NCBI RefSeq assembly: GCF_028622115.1
Contig: NZ_CP097263.1
Coordinates: 6,696,001-6,760,000 of the forward strand
Length of the DNA: 64,000 nt
Source: Kutzneria chonburiensis
GTDB taxonomy: Bacteria; Actinomycetota; Actinomycetes; Mycobacteriales; Pseudonocardiaceae
Direction: 5' to 3'
Every line of letters begins with the position of its first letter. Positions within the stretch are counted from its first letter, which is position 1. The translations under genes were made by a program, and so were the position numbers. The notes under the pieces are model-generated. The model had not been told where the DNA came from and did no database searches. It saw only the letters and a program-made list of their open reading frames with translations. Positions 53,469 through 60,586 of this stretch are shown in pieces.

Positions 53469-54026
53469 TCAGGCTTCGGCGGGGGCGTCGGCCGGAGCCT
53501 CGGCGCCACCCTCGGCCTGCTTCTTCTCCTGCAACGCGGCGGCCAGCCGGGCGACCTGCGAGGCAGGCGCCTGGAACAGACCGGCGGCCTTGGACAGGTT
53601 GCCCTTCATGGCGCCGGCGAGCTTCGCCAGCAGCACCTCACGGGAGTCGAGGTCAGCGATGCGCGTGACCTCGTCGACCGAGAGGGCCTTACCGTCCATG
53701 TAGCCGCCCTTGACGACAAGGGCCTTGTTGTCCTTCGCGAAGTCGCGGATCGCCTTGGCCGCGTCGACCGGCTCGCCCTCGATGAAGGCGATGGCCGTCG
53801 GGCCGACGAGCAGGCTCTCCAGACCCTCGACGCCAGCGTCCTCAGCAGCACGCTTGACCAGGGTGTTCTTCGCGACGGTGTACGTGGTGCCCTTGCCGAG
53901 AGCGCGCCGCAGCACGGTGAGCTGCGCCATGGACAGCCCGCGGTACTCGGTGACAACCGCGGCCGAGCTGGCCCGGAACTTCTCCGAGATCTCAGCAACG
54001 GCGGTGACCTTGCCTGGCTTCGCCAT
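53469..54026 (-). CDS. rplJ: 50S ribosomal protein L10
   Basis: Stalk base protein that anchors L7/L12 dimers. It has 185 residues starting [20 protein letters not shown] at 54026, with AGAGAGGAGG directly upstream; the longer open frame is leader RNA, not protein. It contains [20 protein letters not shown] and the C-terminal L7/L12-binding helix followed by an acidic, Ala-rich tail ([15 protein letters not shown]). Regulation by an L10-type leader is likely, given the 218-base structured region upstream. Confidence 0.98.
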   Translation of the reverse strand: MAKPGKVTAVAEISEKFRASSAAVVTEYRGLSMAQLTVLRRALGKGTTYTVAKNTLVKRAAEDAGVEGLESLLVGPTAIAFIEGEPVDAAKAIRDFAKDNKALVVKGGYMDGKALSVDEVTRIADLDSREVLLAKLAGAMKGNLSKAAGLFQAPASQVARLAAALQEKKQAEGGAEAPADAPAEA

Positions 54027-54244
54027 GGTCGCCTCCTCTCTGCTTGGTAGCGGGGAACCCGCGACCGCCGGAGGAGGTCCAGACAAGAACAAACGCCCCG
54101 GCGCAGAGCGGCACGGGGCGTACAGAGATCATGGGCACGGCCCAGGGGCCGTACGTGATGCAGCCTCGTCCTCCTGCGCGGGCCGCCCGCTCTCGCGGGA
54201 CCTTCGTCCGGGCAAGCCGGACACCAGCGGTCTTCGGTGGAACT
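54027..54244 (-). promoter_or_regulatory. Structured rplJ leader (L10 leader-like)
   Basis: The predicted transcript start near 54244 leaves about 218 untranslated bases before rplJ, which contain several inverted repeats. The strongest are a 7-bp stem (54093-54099 with 54115-54121) followed on the transcribed strand by TTTGTTCTTGT, which looks like an attenuator, and a perfect ACGGCCC/GGGCCGT hairpin at 54137-54152. Many bacteria have an L10 leader here that binds the L10-L12 complex to repress rplJL. I infer the same role without having a covariance match. Confidence 0.6.
54093..54121 (-). terminator. Attenuator-like hairpin in the rplJ leader
   Basis: ACGCCCC (54093-54099) pairs perfectly with GGGGCGT (54115-54121), and a T-rich run follows on the minus strand. 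It lies about 70 bases before the rplJ start, so it could act as a conditional terminator when L10-L12 is in excess. Confidence 0.5.
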
Positions 54245-54250
54245 AGCTGA

Positions 54251-54280
54251 AGGGTAGCAACCCGATGCCGCTATCTCCAA
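54251..54280 (-). promoter_or_regulatory. Predicted promoter of rplJL
   Basis: On the minus strand, TTGGAG (54280-54275), an 18-base spacer and TACCCT (54256-54251) form a plausible housekeeping promoter, with the -10 fitting TAnnnT. It overlaps the promoter region of the divergent small exported-protein gene. Confidence 0.65.
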
Positions 54281-54285
54281 AACGC

Positions 54286-54300
54286 TAGCCTTGACCGGTG
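54286..54300 (+). promoter_or_regulatory. Leaderless promoter/start of the small exported-protein gene
   Basis: TAGCCT (54286-54291) lies exactly six bases before the GTG start at 54298, the spacing expected when transcription begins at the start codon. No ribosome binding site is present between. Leaderless mRNAs are common in actinobacteria. No clear -35 element is visible. Confidence 0.5.
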
Positions 54301-54846
54301 GCGAAGGAGCGGCGGCGGCGCGCGTACCTCCCGGCCGGCATCGTGATCCTGGCGGTGCTCGGCGGCGGTCAGTACTACCTGTCCAACATCTTCGCCCCCG
54401 CCGACACCGGCTCAGGGCCTGGCGGAAGCAACTCTGGTGGTGCGGCGGGCGCGGGCACGCCGACCACGACGTACCAGCTTCCGGACCTGGCGGTGAACGA
54501 CGTCTACAAGCTCATCGCGCCACCGGCGACGGCCGACCGCGTTTGCGACTCCGTATTCACCCCGCAAGGGGGTAACCAGTTCGCAGCCGATCTGGGCGCT
54601 CCTACCTGTCAGCAGGCCGTGGCGCTGGCCGCTGCGACGGTCACCAACCCGTCCGCCTACAAGAAAACCACGGTGCCCGCCTCCGCAATCCAGATGCACG
54701 GCGAGGACTCAGCCACCATCAGCTCCTGCGCGCTCGACGTGCAGGGCGGTGAACGACTCGGCACATTCCTGCTCACCAGGGCACAGAACGGCTGGTACAT
54801 CTCCGGGCACCAAAAGGACCCAAGCCCCTGCGCCACGGCAAACTGA
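54298..54846 (+). CDS. Small membrane-anchored or exported protein of unknown function
   Basis: A 182-residue protein. A short basic N-terminus (MAKERRRRAYLPAG) and one hydrophobic segment (IVILAVLGGGQYYLSNIF) anchor it. A Gly/Ser/Thr-rich linker follows, then a domain of about 115 residues with four cysteines (DRVCDSVF, APTCQQAV, ISSCALDV, PSPCATAN) that could form two disulfides. The end (QNGWYISGHQKDP) resembles the final strand of small NTF2-like extracytoplasmic domains. The GTG start seems leaderless. It is inserted between rplA and rplJ on the opposite strand. Confidence 0.7.
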   Translation: MAKERRRRAYLPAGIVILAVLGGGQYYLSNIFAPADTGSGPGGSNSGGAAGAGTPTTTYQLPDLAVNDVYKLIAPPATADRVCDSVFTPQGGNQFAADLGAPTCQQAVALAAATVTNPSAYKKTTVPASAIQMHGEDSATISSCALDVQGGERLGTFLLTRAQNGWYISGHQKDPSPCATAN

Positions 54847-54880
54847 CAGGGGCCGCATCCCTTGCGGGATGCGGCCCCTG
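54847..54880. terminator. Bidirectional terminator between the small exported gene and rplA
   Basis: A perfect 15-bp stem (54847-54861 with 54866-54880) has a 4-base loop. It starts right after the plus-strand stop at 54846 and lies 18 bases after the rplA stop on the minus strand, so it can serve both convergent genes. Confidence 0.82.
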
Positions 54881-54898
54881 TGTTCAGCTACGACGCAC

Positions 54899-55615
54899 TC
54901 AGGCGCTGGCCTCGTCGGTCAGCATGTTGCGGGTGCGGTTCGGGTCGACCGGGATGCCGGGGCCCATGGTGGTGGAGAAGGTGACCTTCTTCAGGTACCG
55001 GCCCTTGGCGGCGGACGGCTTGGCCCGCAGCACCTCGTCCAGCGCGGCCGCGTAGTTCTCCACCAGCTTGTCGGTGTCGAACGAGGCCTTGCCGATCACC
55101 AGGTGCAGGTTGGCCTGCTTGTCCACCCGGAAGTTGATCTTGCCGCCCTTGATCTCGGTGATCGCCTTGGCGACCGCCGGGGTCACGGTGCCAGTCTTGG
55201 GGTTCGGCATCAGGCCACGGGGGCCGAGGATGCGGGCGATGCGACCGACCTTGGCCATCTGGTCGGGCGTGGCGATCGCGGCGTCGAAATCGAGCCAGCC
55301 ACCCTGGATGCGCTCGATCAGGTCGTCGCTGCCGACGGCGTCCGCGCCGGCGGCCTCGGCCTCGGCGGCCTTGTCGCCGGTCGCGAACACGATCACCCGC
55401 GCGGTCTTGCCGGTGCCGTGGGGCAGGTTGACGGTGCCACGAACCATCTGGTCGGCCTTGCGGGGGTCGACACCGAGACGGATCGCGACCTCGACGGTGG
55501 CGTCCAGCTTGACCTTGGAGGTCTCCTTCGCCAGGTTGGCGGCCTCGAGCGGCGAGTACAGCCGCTCCCGGTCCACCAGCTCGGCGGCCTGGCGGTATGC
55601 CTTGCTGCGCTGCAT
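54899..55615 (-). CDS. rplA: 50S ribosomal protein L1
   Basis: L1-stalk protein involved in E-site tRNA release; in E. coli it represses the rplKA mRNA. It has 238 residues, with [40 protein letters not shown] and [16 protein letters not shown]. It follows rplK after 75 bases, a gap containing a small GAGCTG/CAGCTC hairpin that could be an L1 site. It is terminated by a 15-bp hairpin, so rplJL is a separate unit. Confidence 0.98.
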   Translation of the reverse strand: MQRSKAYRQAAELVDRERLYSPLEAANLAKETSKVKLDATVEVAIRLGVDPRKADQMVRGTVNLPHGTGKTARVIVFATGDKAAEAEAAGADAVGSDDLIERIQGGWLDFDAAIATPDQMAKVGRIARILGPRGLMPNPKTGTVTPAVAKAITEIKGGKINFRVDKQANLHLVIGKASFDTDKLVENYAAALDEVLRAKPSAAKGRYLKKVTFSTTMGPGIPVDPNRTRNMLTDEASA

Positions 55616-55690
55616 GATTCCTGTCCTTCGTGGATCAGTAGTGGTGACGAGCTGCGCCCAGCTCTCCCACGCTGTCTAAAAGTTGGAGGG

Positions 55691-56125
55691 TCAGCCTTCG
55701 ACCGTGATGCCCATGGAGCGGGCGGTGCCGGCGATGATCTTCGCCGCCTGGTCGATGTCGTCGGCGTTGAGGTCGGTCATCTTGGTCTGGGCGATCTCGC
55801 GCACCTGAGCCATGCTGACCTTGGCGACCTTGGTCTTGTGCGGCTCGCCGCTGCCCTTCTCCACACCGGCGGCCTTGAGCAGCAGCTTCGCGGCCGGCGG
55901 GGTCTTGAGCTTGAAGTCGAACGAGCGGTCTTCATACACGGAGATCTCGACCGGCACGACGGTGCCACGCTGCGACTCGGTCGCGGCGTTGTAGGCCTTG
56001 CAGAACTCCATGATGTTGACGCCGTGCTGGCCGAGAGCCGGGCCGACGGGCGGCGCCGGGTTGGCGAGACCGGCCTTGATCTGCAGCTTGATGATCGCTG
56101 CGAGCTTCTTCTTCTTGGGTGGCAT
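55691..56125 (-). CDS. rplK: 50S ribosomal protein L11
   Basis: GTPase-centre protein and thiostrepton-binding component, also needed for the stringent response. It has 144 residues starting [20 protein letters not shown] at 56125, with the proline-rich [20 protein letters not shown] whose prolines form the thiostrepton pocket. The longer open frame upstream is the gap from nusG. It ends [11 protein letters not shown]. Confidence 0.98.
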
Positions 56126-56210
56126 TTCTTGTGTCCTGTTATTCGTGTGGTTCCGCGCGGGGGCCCTGCCCGCCACCCGCGTGGCTGCTCGGCTCCCTGT
56201 CGGGAACCGG

Positions 56211-57543
<1,333 letters not shown>

Positions 57544-57573
57544 GCCATCCTCCGCTCACCAAAAGCATCGATG

Positions 57574-57646
<73 letters not shown>

Positions 57647-57713
57647 TTGAGGCCGTCTTCAGCCGTCCCAGGTACTCCCTGGGAACAGGCCTCATCACGT
57701 CCCGGCTCGCCAG

Positions 57714-57744
57714 AGTCTACGGCACGAATGGGTGGTCACTGCAA
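57714..57744 (-). promoter_or_regulatory. Predicted promoter of tRNA-Trp/secE
   Basis: TAGACT (57719-57714) on the minus strand is a good -10 element about 68 bases before the tRNA. The best -35, TTGCAG (57744-57739), is at a long 19-base spacing. A CCCAGG/CCTGGG hairpin lies between the promoter and the tRNA. Confidence 0.5.
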
Positions 57745-57808
57745 CCGCACTGGTCAACAGCGGTGTTCGGGCCCCCGGACGCAAATTCGGTGGGTGGCGT
57801 CTGCCACC

Positions 57809-59059
57809 ATGAAGGCCATGGCAGCCCCCGAAGCTCCCCCTGTTGACAGCCCCGCGGCACGCCGCCGCGTCTCCGCCCGCATCGGCGGCATCGCCGAGTC
57901 CGCCACCCTCGCGGTGGACGCCAAGGCCAAGGCGCTCAAGGCGGCGGGCCGCCCGGTGATCGGATTCGGCGCCGGTGAGCCCGATTTCCCGACGCCGGAG
58001 GCCATCGTCGAGGCCGCGGTCGCCGCGGCGAGCGACCCCCGCAACCACCGCTACACGCCCGCGGCCGGCCTGCCCGAGCTGCGCGAGGCGGTGGCGGCCA
58101 AGACCGCCCGTGACTCCGGCTACCAGGTGCAGCCGAGCCAGGTGCTGATCACCAACGGCGGCAAGCAGGCCGTGTACCAGGCGTTCGCGACGCTGCTCGA
58201 CCCCGGCGACGAGGTCATCATGCCGGCGCCGTACTGGACCACCTACCCCGAGGCGATCACGCTCGCCGGCGGCGTCCCGGTGCAGGTCACCGCGGACGAG
58301 TCGACCGGCTACCTGGTCTCCGTGGAGCAGCTGGAGGCGGCCCGCACGCCCCGCACCAAGGTGCTGCTGTTCGTGTCGCCGTCCAACCCGACCGGCGCCG
58401 TCTACGACCGCGAGCAGACCGAGGCGATCGGCCGCTGGGCGCTCGAGCACGGCATCTGGGTGGTCACCGACGAGATCTACGAGCACCTGGTCTACGACGG
58501 CGCGCAGGCGCACTCGCTGCCGGTGCTGGTGCCCGAGCTGGCCGACACCACCGTCGTGCTCAACGGCGTGGCCAAGACGTACGCGATGACCGGCTGGCGG
58601 GTGGGCTGGATGATCTCGCCGGCCGATGTGACCAAGGCCGCCGCCAACCTGCAGTCGCACCTGAGCTCGAACGTGGCCAACGTGTCGCAGCGGGCCGCGC
58701 TGGCCGCCGTCTCCGGCCCGCTGGACGCCGTGTACGCCATGCGCACCGCGTTCGACCGGCGCCGCAAGACCATGGTCGAGCTGCTGTCGGCCATCCCTGG
58801 CGTGCAGTGCCCGACGCCGCAGGGCGCGTTCTACGCGTACCCGTCGGTGAAGGGCCTGCTGGGCAAGGAGATCCGCGGCCAGCGCCCGCAGACCAGCGTC
58901 GAACTGGCCGCCCTGGTGCTCGAGCAGGCCGAGGTGGCCGTGGTGCCGGGTGAGGCCTTCGGCACCCCCGGCTACTTCCGGCTGTCCTACGCGCTGGGCG
59001 ACGAGGACCTGGTCACCGGCGTGAACCGGATGGGCGACCTGCTCCGCGAGGCCAAGTAG
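57809..59059 (+). CDS. Class I aminotransferase, aspartate aminotransferase type
   Basis: PLP enzyme that likely interconverts aspartate/oxaloacetate and glutamate/2-oxoglutarate. It has 416 residues from ATG 57809; ATG 57818 is an alternative and neither has a clear ribosome binding site. Fold-type I motifs are present: [51 protein letters not shown], the PLP lysine Lys256 in [15 protein letters not shown], and the substrate arginine in YFRLSYAL. Related bifunctional prephenate/glutamate aminotransferases look similar, so the exact substrate is open. It is inverted between hadB and tRNA-Trp, where mycobacteria carry hadC. Confidence 0.9.
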   Translation: MKAMAAPEAPPVDSPAARRRVSARIGGIAESATLAVDAKAKALKAAGRPVIGFGAGEPDFPTPEAIVEAAVAAASDPRNHRYTPAAGLPELREAVAAKTARDSGYQVQPSQVLITNGGKQAVYQAFATLLDPGDEVIMPAPYWTTYPEAITLAGGVPVQVTADESTGYLVSVEQLEAARTPRTKVLLFVSPSNPTGAVYDREQTEAIGRWALEHGIWVVTDEIYEHLVYDGAQAHSLPVLVPELADTTVVLNGVAKTYAMTGWRVGWMISPADVTKAAANLQSHLSSNVANVSQRAALAAVSGPLDAVYAMRTAFDRRRKTMVELLSAIPGVQCPTPQGAFYAYPSVKGLLGKEIRGQRPQTSVELAALVLEQAEVAVVPGEAFGTPGYFRLSYALGDEDLVTGVNRMGDLLREAK

Positions 59060-59063
59060 CGGC

Positions 59064-59094
59064 ACGGGGGCCGGCCCATCGGGCCGGCCCCCGT
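59064..59094. terminator. Bidirectional terminator between the aminotransferase and hadB
   Basis: A perfect 14-bp stem (59064-59077 with 59081-59094) has a 3-base loop. It starts 4 bases after the plus-strand stop and ends 19 bases beyond the hadB stop, so it serves both convergent genes. Confidence 0.82.
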
Positions 59095-59113
59095 CCAAGA
59101 TCACTCCATCGGG

Positions 59114-59539
59114 CTAGCCGAGCCGGACGACGGCGGTCGGCCGGCCGAGCACGGTCTGGCCGTCGAAGGTGACGATGATCGCCACCTTGGCGGTGCCGTC
59201 CTCGCTGACCTCGGTGACCTTGCCGGTGATCTCCAGCAGCGCGCCTTCGCCGTCGTTGGGCACGGGCACGGGCCGGGTGAACTTGGTGGTGGTCTCGACG
59301 ATCGCGCCGGGGTCACCGACCCAGTCGCTGACCAGCTCGTTGGCCAGCGCCATGGTCAGCATGCCGTGGGCGATGACGCCCGGCAGACCGACCTCGGTCG
59401 CGAACTTCTCGTTCCAGTGGATCGGGTTGAAGTCCAGCGAGGCGCCGGCGTAGCGGACGAGGCGGTCGCGGGTCACCCGGACCTGCTTGGCCGGCAGCTC
59501 GTCGCCCTTGGTCACCTTCGATGCGGGCAGCCTGCTCAT
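59114..59539 (-). CDS. hadB: MaoC-type (3R)-hydroxyacyl dehydratase, HadB-like
   Basis: Catalytic hotdog-fold subunit of a (3R)-hydroxyacyl-ACP/CoA dehydratase. It has 141 residues starting MSRLPASKVTKGDELPAKQV, whose ATG overlaps the hadA stop by one base. The hydratase motif is complete: Asp36 and His41 in SLDFNPIHWN, then GVIAHGMLTMALAN. These residue numbers match the catalytic pair of M. tuberculosis HadB. In mycobacteria HadAB works in FAS-II mycolate elongation; in a non-mycolate actinomycete another fatty acid role is likely. No hadC follows. Confidence 0.9.
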   Translation of the reverse strand: MSRLPASKVTKGDELPAKQVRVTRDRLVRYAGASLDFNPIHWNEKFATEVGLPGVIAHGMLTMALANELVSDWVGDPGAIVETTTKFTRPVPVPNDGEGALLEITGKVTEVSEDGTAKVAIIVTFDGQTVLGRPTAVVRLG

Positions 59540-59988
59540 CACGCGTCCTCCCCGCGGGCCACCAGCAGCCCGGTCGACGTGCACACGGCCTCGCCGTCCT
59601 CGGTGGCGATCTCGGCCCGGATGGTGAGGAAGTCGTTGCCCATACGGGTCTGCACGTCGTCCACGTGCACGACGCTGACCAGCCGGTCGCCGGCGACCAT
59701 GGGCCGGTGGTGGACGAAGGTCTGCGAGCCGTGCACCACGCGGCTGTAGTCAAGGCCGAGCTCGGGGTCGTCGACGACGATCCCGGTGGCCTTCATGGAG
59801 ATGACCGTGGCGAAGGTGGGCGGCGCGATCACGTCGGGGTAGCCGGCGGCCCGCGCGGCCGCGGGGTCGCGGTGCAGTGGGCTGGTTGCCCCCACGGCGT
59901 CGGCGAACTCGCGGATCTTCTCGCGGCCTACCTCGTACACGTCACCCGGCGGGTAGCTGCGTCCTGTGAACGACTGGTCCAGTGGCAC
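59539..59988 (-). CDS. hadA: FAS1-like dehydratase domain protein, HadA-like
   Basis: Non-catalytic, substrate-binding partner of HadB. It has 149 residues, with the N-terminal hotdog dehydratase signature: MPLDQSFTGRSYPPGDVYEV, HRDPAAARAAGYPDVIAPPT and FVHHRPMVAGDRL. It lacks the Asp-His pair seen in HadB, as expected for HadA. It is coupled to hadB and lies downstream of rpmG with a terminator-like hairpin between. Confidence 0.9.
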   Translation of the reverse strand: MPLDQSFTGRSYPPGDVYEVGREKIREFADAVGATSPLHRDPAAARAAGYPDVIAPPTFATVISMKATGIVVDDPELGLDYSRVVHGSQTFVHHRPMVAGDRLVSVVHVDDVQTRMGNDFLTIRAEIATEDGEAVCTSTGLLVARGEDA

Positions 59989-60023
59989 CGGCCCAGGTTA
60001 GCCGGCATCTTTGCCAGAACTGG

Positions 60024-60059
60024 CGAGAGCCCGCCACCGGCATGCGGGGCGGGCTCTCG
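60024..60059 (-). terminator. Terminator between rpmG and hadA
   Basis: The 12-base arms 60024-60035 and 60048-60059 are exact inverted repeats around a 12-base loop. The stem starts 19 bases after the rpmG stop. It probably separates the tRNA-rpmG transcript from hadAB. Confidence 0.75.
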
Positions 60060-60078
60060 AGTGCTTGCGGGGAAACCG

Positions 60079-60243
60079 TCAGCGGGTTTCCTTGTGCGCA
60101 CGGTGCGTCTTGCAGTTCGGGCAGAACTTCTTGATCTCCAGGCGGTCGGGGTCGTTCCGACGGTTCTTCCTGGTGATGTAGTTGCGGTGCTTGCACTCCT
60201 CGCACGCGAGGGTGATCTTCGGTCGCACGTCGGTTGCAGCCAC
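60079..60243 (-). CDS. rpmG: 50S ribosomal protein L33 (zinc-binding form)
   Basis: A 54-residue large-subunit protein starting with GTG at 60243 ([20 protein letters not shown]), with GGAGAAGG upstream; a longer frame to 60336 runs into the tRNA-Met gap and is rejected. Cys14, Cys17, Cys41 and Cys44 form the zinc ribbon, so this is the C+ form. It lies after tRNA-Met and before hadA, as in mycobacteria. Confidence 0.96.
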   Translation of the reverse strand: MAATDVRPKITLACEECKHRNYITRKNRRNDPDRLEIKKFCPNCKTHRAHKETR

Positions 60244-60306
60244 GGGGTCACCTTCTCCTTCACTGGTACCCCGCAAGGGGGTCCGAGGGTCAGCCCCTCG
60301 GTCGAG

Positions 60307-60379
60307 TAGCGATGGCCGGACTTGAACCGGCGACACAGCGATTATGAGTCGCTTGCTCTACCAACTGAGCTACACCGCC
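60307..60379 (-). tRNA. metT: tRNA-Met, elongator (anticodon CAT)
   Basis: A 73-base cloverleaf. The acceptor GGCGGTG pairs with CATCGCT with two wobble pairs. The anticodon stem GCGAC/ATCGC-type arm encloses loop CTCATAA with CAT. The T arm is GCCGG/CCGGC with TTCAAGT. The first acceptor position is G opposite T and the discriminator is A; initiator features (mismatched first pair plus three G-C anticodon pairs) are absent, so the elongator form is favoured. CCA is not encoded. Confidence 0.93.
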
Positions 60380-60395
60380 TCAAACACGGCGAACG

Positions 60396-60422
60396 GCCGT
60401 GCTCGCGCTTTGCGAGCACGGC
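60396..60422 (-). promoter_or_regulatory. Hairpin between tRNA-Thr and tRNA-Met
   Basis: The 11-base arms 60396-60406 and 60412-60422 are exact inverted repeats with a 5-base loop. The hairpin fills most of the 57-base spacer. It may be a partial terminator or an RNase processing signal between the two tRNAs. Confidence 0.5.
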
Positions 60423-60436
60423 TCGGCTGCCGTGAG

Positions 60437-60509
60437 AGCCCCAATACGGAATCGAACCGTAGACCTTCTCCTTACCATGGAGACGCTCTGCCGACTGAGC
60501 TATTGGGGC
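60437..60509 (-). tRNA. thrT: tRNA-Thr (anticodon GGT)
   Basis: A 73-base cloverleaf. The acceptor GCCCCAA pairs with TTGGGGC, the D arm is GCTC..GAGC, the anticodon stem TCTCC/GGAGA encloses loop ATGGTAA with GGT, and the T arm is TACGG/CCGTA with TTCGATT. The discriminator is T. It is the first of the tRNA-Thr, tRNA-Met, rpmG series. Confidence 0.95.
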
Positions 60510-60531
60510 CTGCTCTTGCGGAGCGATTAGA

Positions 60532-60561
60532 ACTCTAGCGCACGGACCCCGCGATCACGAA
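60532..60561 (-). promoter_or_regulatory. Predicted promoter of the tRNA-Thr/tRNA-Met/rpmG unit
   Basis: TAGAGT (60537-60532) on the minus strand fits TAnnnT and lies 23 bases before tRNA-Thr. TTCGTG (60561-60556) at an 18-base spacing is a weak -35. It also sits just after the stop of the upstream c-di-GMP gene, where a new promoter is expected. Confidence 0.5.
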
Positions 60562-60586
60562 ATCGGGGGGCCACCTCCCACCTGCG

